From the NCBI GenBank assembly GCA_002897695.1, contig BDTG01000019.1, forward strand, positions 77,022-141,021: a DNA stretch of 64,000 nucleotides, in the 5' to 3' direction. The position numbers were made by a program, and so were the translations under genes. The notes beneath the pieces are model-generated. The model saw nothing but the letters and a program-made list of their open reading frames with translations, searched no databases and was not told the origin of the DNA. Positions within the stretch are counted from its first letter, which is position 1; each line of letters begins with the position of its first letter. The stretch is from a bacterium BMS3Abin14 (GTDB taxonomy: Bacteria > BMS3Abin14). This document shows positions 22,261 through 32,118 of this stretch, in pieces.

Positions 22261-22340
22261 AAACCCTCTCTTGCGGCCTCTTTAAAACCTTTTCGGACCA
22301 GGCCAATCCTGATTTGATGGAACTGTAAAATAGTCATTAA

Positions 22341-23012
22341 CTATTTAGTCGCCACGGCTATATACGTGATCGTGAGCATGGTAAAAACGAAAGCCTGGAT
22401 TGTGCCGACAAAAAGCCCGAAAAATGCGTTAAGAAACGGCGGCAAAACCAGATTATACACCATGTGGGATACCACGATGATAATGATGGCTCCCCCCATG
22501 ATATTGCCGAACAGCCGGAAGGAGATGGATATGACCTTGGCCAGCTCTCCGATAACATTCAGCGGAGCCATCACAAAGAAGGGTTCAGCGTATTCCTTGA
22601 GGTATTTCCCTATCCCTTTTTCCCTGACAGCCGCGAAATGGGTGAGGACAAAACCCATGATCCCGAGGCTCAGCGGTGTGTTCAGGTCTCTTGTGGGCTC
22701 TTCAAGCCCCGGGATGATCCCCAGCCAGTTGCACACGACCAGGAAAACAAACATGGTTGCGATTAGTGGCAGGTAGCCTCGGCTGGTAGTCTCGAGGGTG
22801 TCCCTGACAAGCCTGTCCATGGCGGAAACATAAAGCTCCACTATCCGCTGGAGGGGGCCCGGGATCTGCTTGAGGCCCCTTGTCGCGAGAAATGCCACGA
22901 TTACCAGAAAGGCCATAACGAGCCACGTATTAAACAGCGTGGCCGTGTTGACAGTCAGGTGGAGGCCGAACAGATCAAACGAATATCTGGGGATGTAGGT
23001 CAGATCTGCCAT
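22341..23012 (-). CDS. atpB: ATP synthase a subunit
   Basis: Stator channel subunit of Fo, 223 residues with about five to six membrane helices. The essential Arg is R166 in ISFRLFGNIMGG; the C-terminal helix IQAFVFTMLTITYIAVA is intact. It starts seven bases after the atpI-like gene and precedes the two c genes. Because neighbouring c hairpins differ in ion-site chemistry, this stator must pass empty and occupied sites past the same Arg. Confidence 0.95.
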   Translation of the reverse strand: MADLTYIPRYSFDLFGLHLTVNTATLFNTWLVMAFLVIVAFLATRGLKQIPGPLQRIVELYVSAMDRLVRDTLETTSRGYLPLIATMFVFLVVCNWLGIIPGLEEPTRDLNTPLSLGIMGFVLTHFAAVREKGIGKYLKEYAEPFFVMAPLNVIGELAKVISISFRLFGNIMGGAIIIIVVSHMVYNLVLPPFLNAFFGLFVGTIQAFVFTMLTITYIAVATK

Positions 23013-23019
23013 GTCACCA

Positions 23020-23421
23020 TCATCTTTTATCCATTTCGCCCTTCCGGCCTGTACTTCCGGCTAACTCCCCCGCGATGAGAACTGCCTGGGCAGTGAACAG
23101 CGCGGGTATTGCGGCCCCCAGGGCGATCCCTTTCACTGACGCTGCCACAACGAGGGCCGCCCCGGCTGTTGTCATCCTCAGGGCGTAACGCCCCGCAGCG
23201 GACCGCTGCCCTCCGGACCCCACCTTCACGGCGTGCCGAGGTATATGCCCAGCCATGGCGAGGAAATTTACCAGGCTCGCGGCCCCTCCCAGTGCGGCCC
23301 CCTTGGCCCAGGACATATGGCCCATCAGGACAAAAGCACCAACCGAAAGCAGTATTATGGCGAGGGCCCTGAAAAAAATCTTCCTGACAAATCCGGCGAA
23401 TATCTGAACCACACCGCTCAT
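23020..23421 (-). CDS. ATP synthase I-like membrane protein
   Basis: 133 residues with four hydrophobic segments (about 12-32, 38-58, 84-104, 105-122), at the usual position of atpI as first gene of the atp operon. The overall pattern fits the AtpI family, which assists c-ring assembly. Sequence similarity within this family is low, so the call rests partly on position. Of interest here because ring assembly must handle two kinds of c subunit. Confidence 0.7.
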   Translation of the reverse strand: MSGVVQIFAGFVRKIFFRALAIILLSVGAFVLMGHMSWAKGAALGGAASLVNFLAMAGHIPRHAVKVGSGGQRSAAGRYALRMTTAGAALVVAASVKGIALGAAIPALFTAQAVLIAGELAGSTGRKGEMDKR

Positions 23422-23458
23422 AAATCGGTATGCAATATACTGTATCCCATGGTTTTCA

Positions 23459-23899
23459 TCAATCGGTTTTTAGCGCCGCAGATTTTGCGTTCCTGCCGGC
23501 GCTGTTTTCCTTCATGGGTCCGATGGGGGATACCCTGGCCTCACCCTGCATCATGACGCAGCTTCCGTCAAAGACCACTCCCTCCTCAATGTACAGGCTG
23601 GGGGTCTTGATGTTGCCGAAGACCTTTCCCGGGGTATGTACCTCCACTTTCCCCGTTGCGGTGATATTTCCCTTTACCATGCCGCTTATCACGATGGTCT
23701 GTACCTGGATCTCGGCATTGATAATGGCGCTTTCACCCACGACCAGTGTATCCTTCGTAATAATCTCCCCCTCCATCTTTCCGTCTACACGGACGGTCCC
23801 CTCGAAGGTGAGGATGCCCTTGAAATCCGTTCCTTCCCCCAGAAAGGCCTTGATCTCTCCCCTGGCCGCACCGCTGGGCTTTTCCTTCTTTCCGTTCAT
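23459..23899 (-). CDS. Bactofilin
   Basis: Polymerising cytoskeletal protein of the bactofilin family (DUF583). The beta-helix core is visible as repeated short strands with Gly turns (FEGTVRVDGKMEGEI, AIINAEIQVQTIVISGMVKG, and so on, about 25-125), flanked by disordered ends. The start is the ATG at 23899, seven bases after GGAGG (146 residues); an upstream ATG overlaps parB without ribosome site. Position after parAB is shared with Geobacter-like genomes and suggests a role in chromosome or cell-pole organisation. Confidence 0.9.
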   Translation of the reverse strand: MNGKKEKPSGAARGEIKAFLGEGTDFKGILTFEGTVRVDGKMEGEIITKDTLVVGESAIINAEIQVQTIVISGMVKGNITATGKVEVHTPGKVFGNIKTPSLYIEEGVVFDGSCVMMQGEARVSPIGPMKENSAGRNAKSAALKTD

Positions 23900-23939
23900 T
23901 GTTTTTCCTCCATTCCGGCTATTCCCCAAAAGTCCATCA

Positions 23940-24809
23940 TCAGACACCTTCAAGGATTCTGTCTATCACACCATCGAGTTCCTCGGAGTCGGCACAGATG
24001 ATCTCGATACGTCCACCCTGTTTACCGATTTTAAGGCGGACCTTTGAACCCAGGCACTTTTCCATCCTGCTTTCAAGAGCTCTTGTATCGGGCGAAACAT
24101 CCCGAGTCCCGGACATTTTCCCGGGGGAGGATCGCATCCCCCTCACGACCCGTTCCACTTCCCGCACCGACAGCCCTCTTTTCAGTATTTGGCCGAGTAC
24201 CTCCCGCATTTCCCCCATGTCCTTAACCCCCAGCAGGGCTCGGGCGTGTCCCGCCGATATGGAACCCTCTGACAGCTTTTCCTTCACGAATTCAGGAAGT
24301 TTGAGCAGTCTGAGAGCATTTGCCACCGTGGCGCGATCCTTGCCGAGGCGGGCTGCAAGCTGTTCCTGGGTATAATCAAACCGCTCCTGAAGCTCCCCAT
24401 AGGCCCCTGCTTCCTCAAGCGGATTCAGGTCCTCACGCTGAATGTTTTCGATGAGAGCCAGTTCCAGCTTCTGGTCCTCCGGATATTTTTTCAGGATTAC
24501 GGGCACCGTTTTCAGGCCCGCGAGCTTCGCAGCCCTGAGGCGCCGCTCACCGGCAAGCAATTCATAGCCCCCCGGCACCCGATGGACCAGCAGCGGCTGC
24601 AGGATACCCTTTTCCCGGATTGAGGCGGTCAATTCGGCCATCGCTCCACGGTTAAAAGTTTTCCTTGGCTGGTCGGAATTCGGAAAAACCTCCTCAACGG
24701 ACACAACCAGCAGTTCACCATGTTGAACGATGTTCTCCATACCGGGAATCAGGGCGCCCAACCCCTTGCCGAGGGCCTGTCTTTTTCGTTCAGTCGTCAT
24801 GCTTGTCAT
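23940..24809 (-). CDS. parB: Chromosome-partitioning protein ParB
   Basis: Binds parS and slides on DNA using CTP. The nucleotide-binding [12 protein letters not shown] and [14 protein letters not shown] boxes are present, then the helix-turn-helix ([21 protein letters not shown]) and a C-terminal dimer domain. 289 residues. Starts four bases inside the end of parA. A perfect parS lies about 3.8 kb away in the mnmG start. Confidence 0.96.
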   Translation of the reverse strand: MTSMTTERKRQALGKGLGALIPGMENIVQHGELLVVSVEEVFPNSDQPRKTFNRGAMAELTASIREKGILQPLLVHRVPGGYELLAGERRLRAAKLAGLKTVPVILKKYPEDQKLELALIENIQREDLNPLEEAGAYGELQERFDYTQEQLAARLGKDRATVANALRLLKLPEFVKEKLSEGSISAGHARALLGVKDMGEMREVLGQILKRGLSVREVERVVRGMRSSPGKMSGTRDVSPDTRALESRMEKCLGSKVRLKIGKQGGRIEIICADSEELDGVIDRILEGV

Positions 24810-25564
24810 CCCCTGAGGATCTCTTTTGCTAGTTCCAGGTAGGCCCTGGACCCGGCAGATCGGATATCGTAAAGAATAACCGGCTTGCCATGGCTTGGGG
24901 CCTCGCTGAGCCGAACGTTTCTTGGTATTACCGTCCTGAACACCCTGTCGTCAAAGAAGGACCTCGCCTCAGTGGCAACCTGGTGGGACAGATTATTCCT
25001 GGGATCAAACATTGTCAGAAGTATCCCCTCAAGCGTCAACCCTGGATTCAGGGCGGACCTGACAAGCTTGATGGTATTGAGAAGTTTGCCCAGCCCCTCC
25101 ATGGCGTAATACTCGCACTGAAGGGGCACCAGTACGGTGTCGGATGCTGTCAGTGCATTCAAGGTCAGCAGGCCAAGGGACGGGGGGCTGTCGATAATAA
25201 TATAGCGGTATTGGTCCTTAACCCCCTCCAGGGCCCGGGCAAGAAGGGTTTCCCTGGAAATAACACTGACCATCTCCAGCTCCGCGCCGATGAGGTCCAC
25301 GTGGGAGGGAACGAGTTTTAAAAAATCGAGTTCCGTGTCCACAACGGCTCCCTCAACCGACTGCTTCTCAATGAGCACCTGATATACCGAGCCGGTTAGG
25401 CCGGATGCATCCACGCCCAGACCGCTGGTGGCATTGGCCTGGGGATCCATATCTACCAGAAGCGTGCGGCGTTCGGCCACGGCCAGTGAGGCGGCGAGAT
25501 TTATTGCCGTGGTGGTTTTGCCCACTCCGCCCTTCTGGTTGGCGATTGTTATTATCTTGCCCAT
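24806..25564 (-). CDS. parA: Chromosome-partitioning ATPase ParA (Soj)
   Basis: Deviant Walker A ATPase that segregates ParB-parS complexes: [20 protein letters not shown], then [14 protein letters not shown] and [14 protein letters not shown]. Start taken at ATG 25564 ([13 protein letters not shown]), where homologues begin; the frame is open 12 codons further up. 252 residues. First gene of parAB, after a 400-bp gap containing a repeat remnant. Confidence 0.95.
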   Translation of the reverse strand: MGKIITIANQKGGVGKTTTAINLAASLAVAERRTLLVDMDPQANATSGLGVDASGLTGSVYQVLIEKQSVEGAVVDTELDFLKLVPSHVDLIGAELEMVSVISRETLLARALEGVKDQYRYIIIDSPPSLGLLTLNALTASDTVLVPLQCEYYAMEGLGKLLNTIKLVRSALNPGLTLEGILLTMFDPRNNLSHQVATEARSFFDDRVFRTVIPRNVRLSEAPSHGKPVILYDIRSAGSRAYLELAKEILRG

Positions 25565-25896
25565 GGGTTCAATCCACTCGCCTTCTCCACACAAAAGCAT
25601 GCGGATGCAGTGTCATGAGGGTTGACGCTGCGGATATGAAAAATAAGTTAATCATGATATTTGTCTTTGTTTTCAATTAGTAAACACACTGCATGCTCCT
25701 CGTTTCGAGCGGCGGCCGGTTCCGAACGGTGCGACCCGTTCTTTAGTTTCATCCACGCCTCACGGGTGGGCGCTTTGATGATTTTTTTGCAAGGCCACCA
25801 CACCTGCGCCCGGGGCTACGATCCTGAATCCGGGAAACGTGAAAACTAATATACAGGAAGTGAAATGTCCAAAGAAATCTCTCTCCCATCGGTCTG
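25565..25896. other. Intergenic leader between rsmG and parA
   Basis: No gene seen. AT-rich around 25635-25690. It probably holds the parA promoter, but I find no convincing -35/-10 pair. Bordered on the rsmG side by repeat copy C. Confidence 0.4.
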
Positions 25897-25987
25897 TGAC
25901 AGGATTGCAAAAGGCCCATTCACGGCTTTTGACTCCGCGGAAAGCGCAAAGTGTCATCCTCGCTTTCCTCACAGATCAACAACCTGT
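25897..25987 (-). repeat. Structured dispersed repeat, partial diverged copy C
   Basis: Read on the minus strand, this matches the right half of copies A and B in order: GTTGTTGATCTG, GGAAAGCG (complement of 25961-25968) pairing with CGCTTTCC (25939-25946), GAGTCAAAAGCC, then CTTTTGCAATCCTGTCA as a worn right end. The third-hairpin stem differs from copies A and B (T-A pair replaced by C-G) yet still pairs. The left half is missing or unrecognisable. It contains the stop codon of rsmG. Confidence 0.6.
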
Positions 25988-26616
25988 ATGTCTTCGGCGA
26001 ACACCTCCCAGATTACACGATCTCCGTGCCCGTCGGATCCTCGGTATGGATGGACATTGCCCACTTTATTATCCACCAGATCCCTGCCGGTGTAGATCAG
26101 AATCCTGCCTCCCGGTCTCAGGAATGGAAGCGCCCAGGAAAGAATCCTTTTCGGCCTGGCCGCCGCCCTGGTAAGGACCAGATCCATCTCCCCCTTTATG
26201 GTGGCCTGCTCCTGGAAGTCCTCGGAACGGCCCTCCAGTATTTTCACGGCATCCAGTTCAAGCAGGTGAACAACGTGGCGGAGAAAAGCACACTTTCTGG
26301 TCGAGGCCTCGGCCAGAAAAATCCGAAGCCCCGGGCTCGCAATCCGCAGAGGCAGGCCTGGAAACCCCGCTCCGGAACCCAGGTCAAGCGCTTTTTCATG
26401 TCCGGATATCAAGCCCATTCCAAGTGGAGCGAGGGAATCCAGGAAATGAGTTCCTATCCAGTCATGCTGCCTGCGGGATACGAGGTTAATGCGCCTGTTC
26501 CAGCGAACGAGCTCCATGTAATAACTGTAGAAAAGGTCCACTGCCGCGGGATCCAGATCAACCGGGACAAGAGCCGCGCCGGAGGCCAGGACCTCCGCAA
26601 ATCGGCCGCGCTCCAA
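25969..26616 (-). CDS. rsmG: 16S rRNA m7G527 methyltransferase RsmG (GidB)
   Basis: SAM-dependent methylation of G527 in 16S rRNA. SAM loop ALDLGSGAGFPGLPLRIA; N-terminal region YYMELVRWNRRINLVSRR is typical. 215 residues. Start codon TTG at 26616 without clear ribosome site, so the N-terminus is uncertain. The C-terminus looks extended: homologues end near the strand aligned with GDRVIWEV, whereas here about ten residues follow (ending QVVDL), and the last of these plus the stop are encoded in repeat copy C. Confidence 0.9.
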   Translation of the reverse strand: MERGRFAEVLASGAALVPVDLDPAAVDLFYSYYMELVRWNRRINLVSRRQHDWIGTHFLDSLAPLGMGLISGHEKALDLGSGAGFPGLPLRIASPGLRIFLAEASTRKCAFLRHVVHLLELDAVKILEGRSEDFQEQATIKGEMDLVLTRAAARPKRILSWALPFLRPGGRILIYTGRDLVDNKVGNVHPYRGSDGHGDRVIWEVFAEDIQVVDL

Positions 26617-26667
26617 TGGGCCGGCGCTCGCCAGAGTTTTTTTTTCAATTGTTGCGATGATTTTCCT

Positions 26668-28581
26668 TCACTCCCGCCCTGTCTTTCCCCTTCGACCCTT
26701 CCCCTCGATATACACCATAAGCGCCGAAACGGCCGCCGGTGTGACCCCGGGAACTCTTGATGCCTGACCGAGATTGCGGGGCAGAACCGTCTTCAACCGA
26801 CCCCGGACCTCCATTGACAGGGCGGCGAGGGTATCATAGTCCAGATCCGGGGGTATGGCCATGGCCTCAAGGCGCCTGACCTTATCCACCAGAGCCTCCT
26901 GCCGCTGAATATAACCTGCATACTTGACCTGTATCTCAATCTGTCGGGCAGCGCCCTTGCCCGGAACAGGAATGAAGCTCGGATTATACTTCTGCAGGTC
27001 ATCGTATACAACGCCGGTTCGTCGGAGAACCTTCAGGAATGGTGTTCCCCTTGGATGAGGGCTCCCCATGTCAACCGTGACGCGGTGTCTTTCCAGATCC
27101 CTGATTCCCTCGAAGACCATTTTCTCTTTCTCGCGCTTCAGGCCTATCTCCTCCCTGGTTATAAGACCGATACCATGTCCTTTTTCCATGAGACGAAGAT
27201 CGGTATTGTCCTCCCGCAGGAGCAGACGGTGTTCAGCCCTGGATGTGAAAAGCCGATAGGGTTCCGTCACCCCTTTCGTGATCAGGTCATCGACGAGCAC
27301 CCCGAGGTAAGCTTCATCTCTTCCAATGGCCAGGGGTGGGTCCTTTCTCACCATCAGGGCCGCGTTTACACCGGCCAGCATGCCCTGGCCGGCAGCCTCT
27401 TCGTACCCGGAAGTTCCGTTGATCTGCCCGGCGAGAAAGAGACCTCTGACATTCTTAACCTGTAAATCCGGCCCCAGTTGGGTGGGATGGGCAAAGTCGT
27501 ACTCGATGGCATATCCCGGCCGCATGATCTGAACCTCCTCCAGCCCCGGAATTGTTCGGAGCATGCGTATCTGGATATCCACCGGGAGGCTGGTGGATAT
27601 CCCGTTTGGATAATATTCCTTTGTCTCCAACCCCTCAGGCTCCAGAAAGATCTGGTGGCCTGCCCGGCCTGGAAAACGGACGATTTTATCCTCGATGCTC
27701 GGGCAGTACCGCGGCCCGATCCCCTTGATGACCCCTGAATACAGGGGGGACCTGTCCAGGCCGGCTCGAATGGCCTCGTGGGTCTTTTCATTTGTGCGTG
27801 TGATCCAGCATGGGACCTGTTCCCGGTCGATGGACCGGGTTTTAAACGAGAACGGTCTCGGTTCCCGGTCACCATACTGGGGGCTGGTCCTGGAAAAATC
27901 TATGGTCTTGGCATCCAGGCGGGGGGTAGTGCCCGTTTTCAGCCTGCCCATTGTCAACCCCAGCGCACTCAATGCCGAGGACAGGGAGACGGAGGGGAAC
28001 TCACCTGCCCGTCCTGCCGGATAGCTGGTTTGCCCGATGTGGATTAGACCGTTCAGGAAGGTGCCCGACGCGACAACCACAGCCTCGGAGGTGAATTCCT
28101 GACCGGCCTGGGTATGCACACCGGCAATTGCAGAGATACCGGAAAACGTCTCAGCCAGAAACCCCTCCACCATACCCTGCTTGATATGGAGTCCAGGCTG
28201 TGATTCCAGCGTCTTTCTGACCCAGTTCTTGTACAGGTACATGTCGGCCTGGGCCCGGGACGACCAAACAGCCGGTCCCTTTCGGGTGTTCAGCAGCCGG
28301 AACTGGATTCCGGTTGCATCTATTGCCTGGGCCATTATCCCCCCCAGGGCATCAATCTCGCGGACCAGATGGCCCTTGGCCAGGCCCCCTATGGCAGGAT
28401 TGCAGGACATATGGGCCAGTTGATCGATGGAGATGGTGAGCAAGAGGGTCGTCATCCCCATGCGGGCGGAGGCCATGGCCGCCTCGCATCCGGCATGCCC
28501 GCCCCCCACCACTATGACATCATAGTGCGTAGGATCCCGGTGCCGTGTAATCTTCCGGTCGGATTGTTTCACGTGAAACAT
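26668..28581 (-). CDS. mnmG: tRNA uridine-34 carboxymethylaminomethyl enzyme MnmG (GidA)
   Basis: FAD-dependent partner of MnmE in wobble uridine modification. FAD loop VIVVGGGHAGCEAAMASARM, then the family signatures MSCNPAIGGLAKGHLVREID and GLFLAGQINGTSGYEEAAGQG; 637 residues, complete. The first codons (MFHVKQ) are a perfect parS site, so coding and ParB-binding functions overlap. Downstream rsmG follows after about 50 bases. Confidence 0.97.
   Translation of the reverse strand: MFHVKQSDRKITRHRDPTHYDVIVVGGGHAGCEAAMASARMGMTTLLLTISIDQLAHMSCNPAIGGLAKGHLVREIDALGGIMAQAIDATGIQFRLLNTRKGPAVWSSRAQADMYLYKNWVRKTLESQPGLHIKQGMVEGFLAETFSGISAIAGVHTQAGQEFTSEAVVVASGTFLNGLIHIGQTSYPAGRAGEFPSVSLSSALSALGLTMGRLKTGTTPRLDAKTIDFSRTSPQYGDREPRPFSFKTRSIDREQVPCWITRTNEKTHEAIRAGLDRSPLYSGVIKGIGPRYCPSIEDKIVRFPGRAGHQIFLEPEGLETKEYYPNGISTSLPVDIQIRMLRTIPGLEEVQIMRPGYAIEYDFAHPTQLGPDLQVKNVRGLFLAGQINGTSGYEEAAGQGMLAGVNAALMVRKDPPLAIGRDEAYLGVLVDDLITKGVTEPYRLFTSRAEHRLLLREDNTDLRLMEKGHGIGLITREEIGLKREKEKMVFEGIRDLERHRVTVDMGSPHPRGTPFLKVLRRTGVVYDDLQKYNPSFIPVPGKGAARQIEIQVKYAGYIQRQEALVDKVRRLEAMAIPPDLDYDTLAALSMEVRGRLKTVLPRNLGQASRVPGVTPAAVSALMVYIEGKGRRGKTGRE
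28565..28580. promoter_or_regulatory. parS site (ParB-binding palindrome)
   Basis: Perfect 16-bp palindrome TGTTTCACGTGAAACA, identical to the consensus bacterial parS. It overlaps codons 1-5 of mnmG and lies within 5 kb of dnaA and about 3.8 kb from parB. I saw no second perfect copy in the window. Confidence 0.96.
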
Positions 28582-28666
28582 TCTTTTCTTTCTGCTTCCA
28601 GGACACTGGACTTGTTGCCCATTGCCTGCTTTTGGACGTTGGACATTGGACGTTGGACATTCCTTA

Positions 28667-30043
28667 TCATTTCCCTACACAGAACCGGGAAAAAATCTCA
28701 TCTAGGACATCCTCCGTGGTCACGGCGCCTGTGAGATTGCCCAGGTGCATGAGGGCCTCATCCACGCCAACTGCGACACACTCCAGGCCGGCATTATCAG
28801 TCAATGACTCCAGGGCGCTGCGGCAGCCTTCCTGAACTCCTCTGAGCGCTGCGGTCTGCCTGACGGAAGTGACGACGGCCCCGTCCATAAGCGGAGTGGT
28901 TTTCCCACCGAAACAGGTGTTGAAAATACCCTGTTTAAGGTCATCCAACCCTTCCCGCGTTAATGCGGAAACACGAATTGTCCCCTCCGGCAGACCCTCG
29001 GCGATGGAAGGAAGGTCCACCTTGTTGGCGACTATTATCCGGGTGGCGCCTTCAGCCTCCCTGAGCAAAGACGCATCGCCCCTGCCAAGTTCCCTGGAGG
29101 AATCCAATACCACCAACAGTAGATCGGCGCGCTCCATCATCTTTCTTGCCCGGAGCACCCCTTCAACCTCGACGCCGTCCGCACCCATGCGAACCCCCGC
29201 TGTATCCACTATCACAACAGGAACCCCTTCGATATTCATGTATCCTTCGATGAAATCCCGTGTAGTGCCGGCCGCCGCGTGGACTATGGCCCGGTCCTCC
29301 TGCAGCAGGCTGTTGAAAAGGCTGGATTTTCCCACATTCGGCGTTCCGGCAATCACCACCGAGATACCATTCCTCATGGCGATCCCCCTGCCGGCGGTGG
29401 CCAACAGAGTGCCTGTCATTCGGGCTCCGGAAGTCAGCAGGCCGGATAGCACGGCCAGGTCAGCCTCCTCTACATCCTCGGGAAAATCTATTGCCGACTC
29501 CAGAACAACCTTTGCATGGAGGAGGGTTTCGCGGAGGCGCACAACGGCATTTCCCATGGAGCCCGCCACCTGATTATACATAACCCTGCGGGCTTCGTCA
29601 GTGCGCGCATGGATCAGGGAAGCTACGGCTTCGGCCTGCGACAGATCCATGCGGCCATTGAGAAACGCCCTCCGTGTAAATTCACCAGGGTCGGCAAGCC
29701 TGGCGTCCGCCGCGAGACATGCCTCCAGGAGGGCTTTCATGACGAGGGGGCTCCCGTGGGTCGTCAGTTCCACCGTGTCCTCTCCGGTATAGGAATGGGG
29801 GGCCCGAAAGAAAAGAAACACAGCCTGATCGATGGGTTCCCCGGGATGATCAGGGGGATGGACATGGCCAACCATGATTTTCCCGGGAGTCGGTGGAAAA
29901 TGGAGCCAGGTTGCGGTAGGCGAAAAGATGCGTCTGGCGGTTTCGGTGGATTGGGGGCCTGAAATTCGGACCATTCCCACCCCACCCGGGCCGGGCGGGG
30001 TCGATATGGCGGCTATTGTCTCTGGATTTTGTGCCGGTCGCAT
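28667..30043 (-). CDS. mnmE: tRNA modification GTPase MnmE (TrmE)
   Basis: GTPase that works with MnmG on wobble U34. N-terminal formyl-THF-binding domain (IAAISTPPGPGGVGMVRISG), helical domain, inserted G domain (AGTPNVGKSSLFNSL, DTAGVRMG, NKVD) and the invariant C-terminal Cys in FCVGK. 458 residues. It lies next to yidC directly; the jag/khpB gene often found between them is absent. Confidence 0.96.
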   Translation of the reverse strand: MRPAQNPETIAAISTPPGPGGVGMVRISGPQSTETARRIFSPTATWLHFPPTPGKIMVGHVHPPDHPGEPIDQAVFLFFRAPHSYTGEDTVELTTHGSPLVMKALLEACLAADARLADPGEFTRRAFLNGRMDLSQAEAVASLIHARTDEARRVMYNQVAGSMGNAVVRLRETLLHAKVVLESAIDFPEDVEEADLAVLSGLLTSGARMTGTLLATAGRGIAMRNGISVVIAGTPNVGKSSLFNSLLQEDRAIVHAAAGTTRDFIEGYMNIEGVPVVIVDTAGVRMGADGVEVEGVLRARKMMERADLLLVVLDSSRELGRGDASLLREAEGATRIIVANKVDLPSIAEGLPEGTIRVSALTREGLDDLKQGIFNTCFGGKTTPLMDGAVVTSVRQTAALRGVQEGCRSALESLTDNAGLECVAVGVDEALMHLGNLTGAVTTEDVLDEIFSRFCVGK

Positions 30044-30062
30044 CGGTTGGGGGGTGAGGAAT

Positions 30063-31838
30063 CTATTTTGATTCCTCTTTTTCCCTTTTCTTTTTTCCCT
30101 TTTTGCCCTTCCCCTTCGTCTTCCCTTCTTCCTCGGCCGGCAGCGCTTCTGCGACCGGATCTCTGGAACTCCTGTTCATGAAGTATTGGTGGCCGATGGT
30201 CAGGATATTGTTGACCGTCCAGTAAAGCACCAGCCCGGATGGGAGGTTGACAAAGAGCACGGTAAAGGCTACGGGCATGAACATCATGATCTTTGCCTGC
30301 CTGGGATCGCCGGTGGTAGGTGTCAATTTCTGCTGCAGAAACATCGTCACGCCCATCAACAGGGGGGTAACGTAGTAGGGATCCTTTGCGGACAGATCGG
30401 TTATCCACAGAATGAACGGGGCGTGCCTGAGTTCTATGGCGCCGAGAAGCGCCCTGTACAGGGCGAAGAAAACGGGGATCTGAACCAGTATCGGCAGGCA
30501 TCCGCCGGCAGGATTAACCTTGTTTTCCCGATAAAGGATCATGATCTCCTGGTTAAGTTTCTCCTTGTCCTTCTTATACTTGCTCCTCAGGGCGTTGATC
30601 CTGGGCTGCAGTTTTGACATCTTGCTCATGGATCGGTGGCTGGCGGTGGAGAAGGGAATGAATACGATCTTAATCAGAATGGTCAGGAATATGATGGACA
30701 CCCCATAATTATTTACATATTTATTGAAGAAATTGAGCAGGTCCAGAAGGGGCTTGGCAATAACCCCGAATATTCCAAGGCCGATAGTTTTTGTCAGTGT
30801 GGGGTCGACAGCCTTGAGGGCAGCCATTTCTTTGGGACCTATGTAGACGGTGGCGTTTGATTCATACTCCCTGCCCGGATCAAGGCGGGCCTGGGCGTAG
30901 AGCCCTATTTCAACACGACCGTCTTTGTTCTTCTCCACGAAAGCCCCATCCAGCCCGTCGATGGGAAGGATTGCGACCGTAAAATACATGTCCATGCTGG
31001 CTATCCATTGGGGCAGAAATTCAAAGCGTTCTGTGCCCTCAATCTTCTTTCCCGGAAACTTGCGGGTCTTGCCGCCGACAAAGGCCATTGCCCCCTTATA
31101 GCCATACCGCCCGGTGCTCAGGCTCTTTACCTTGCTGCCGGCGCCTGCCTGAACCGGAACAGGGCCCATCCCCGGAGCCCAGGAAAAGGACAGCCGGCCT
31201 CCCAGGGGTCCATGGCCCTGGTTAACGATCCTTAACTTCGCCTTCAGGGCATATGAATCGCCGGAGAAGGAAAAAGTCTTAATCATCTCAAGCCCCTCCG
31301 GCGTCCGGTACCGGAACGTTATCTGCCCCTTGCCGCTCGCGGAGAGCACCAGATCTTTACCCTCGACAACAAACAGGGCAGTCCCGAACCCCAGGGGACC
31401 TCCCGCACCTGTAAATTCGGCGCCAAGAGGAAGGTCGCCCTCCAGCGGTTTATGAATCATCTCAACGTTGGAGTTGGGATTCTTTTGCGCCTCCAGAAAT
31501 TTTACGAGGGTAAAACTCTCAAGGGCCGCGCCCCGGTTGGTAAACCTGGCAGTGTAAAGGGGGGTTCTGACCGTGACAAGGGTCTCCTCCTTAGCTGCGA
31601 TGGCAGGTACTTTTTCTGTCGTCGCGAAGGAGGGTCCCGATGATGCGGCTCCTGCTGAGGTGTCGGCAAGGCCCTCCATGCCGGAGGTATTCCGGGGTGA
31701 TGCGGCCTTGTTCGCAGCTTTTCCGGCCTCCTGCACGGTAACCGGGGGCGAGGGAGCGAAATACCGCTGGTAGACCAGCAAAAAAGCCATTGAAATTACG
31801 AGGGCTATTATCAGCCGTTTTCCGTGATCTTCTTCCAT
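30063..31838 (-). CDS. yidC: Membrane protein insertase YidC
   Basis: Inserts and folds inner-membrane proteins, including c subunits of ATP synthase. Gram-negative form: N-terminal helix (about 9-27), a large periplasmic beta domain (60-340), then five conserved helices with the hydrophilic-groove Arg region IFIPFSTASHRSMSKMSKLQ and the QIPVFFALYRALLGAIELR segment. The C-terminal tail is highly basic (KGKGKKGKKKREKEESK), suited to ribosome contact. 591 residues. Confidence 0.96.
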   Translation of the reverse strand: MEEDHGKRLIIALVISMAFLLVYQRYFAPSPPVTVQEAGKAANKAASPRNTSGMEGLADTSAGAASSGPSFATTEKVPAIAAKEETLVTVRTPLYTARFTNRGAALESFTLVKFLEAQKNPNSNVEMIHKPLEGDLPLGAEFTGAGGPLGFGTALFVVEGKDLVLSASGKGQITFRYRTPEGLEMIKTFSFSGDSYALKAKLRIVNQGHGPLGGRLSFSWAPGMGPVPVQAGAGSKVKSLSTGRYGYKGAMAFVGGKTRKFPGKKIEGTERFEFLPQWIASMDMYFTVAILPIDGLDGAFVEKNKDGRVEIGLYAQARLDPGREYESNATVYIGPKEMAALKAVDPTLTKTIGLGIFGVIAKPLLDLLNFFNKYVNNYGVSIIFLTILIKIVFIPFSTASHRSMSKMSKLQPRINALRSKYKKDKEKLNQEIMILYRENKVNPAGGCLPILVQIPVFFALYRALLGAIELRHAPFILWITDLSAKDPYYVTPLLMGVTMFLQQKLTPTTGDPRQAKIMMFMPVAFTVLFVNLPSGLVLYWTVNNILTIGHQYFMNRSSRDPVAEALPAEEEGKTKGKGKKGKKKREKEESK

Positions 31839-31857
31839 TAACTTGTCAAATCTCCGA

Positions 31858-32118
31858 TCAGTTGTCAGCCTTCAGGGACATGCCCTGTTCGCTTTCGTTT
31901 TTTTTCGCGGGCGGAACAGGGTCGTATCCTCCCCGGCACAGGGGATGACAGCGTGCAAGACGCCCAATTATCAGGATACACCCTCTCAAGGCCCCATGAT
32001 CCTCTAACGCCTCCATTGCGTAGACCGAACAGGTAGGCACAAAACGACACGAGGACGGGATGGCGGGGGAAATCCAGCGCCTGTAGAAAAGAAGGAGGGT
32101 CCGGAGCAAGCGCTTCAT
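31858..32118 (-). CDS. yidD: Membrane protein insertion efficiency factor YidD
   Basis: Small protein encoded between rnpA and yidC in most bacteria. Family signature: [20 protein letters not shown], then [17 protein letters not shown]. 86 residues with an amphipathic N-terminus; three conserved Cys. Overlaps rnpA by four bases. Confidence 0.95.
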   Translation of the reverse strand: MKRLLRTLLLFYRRWISPAIPSSCRFVPTCSVYAMEALEDHGALRGCILIIGRLARCHPLCRGGYDPVPPAKKNESEQGMSLKADN

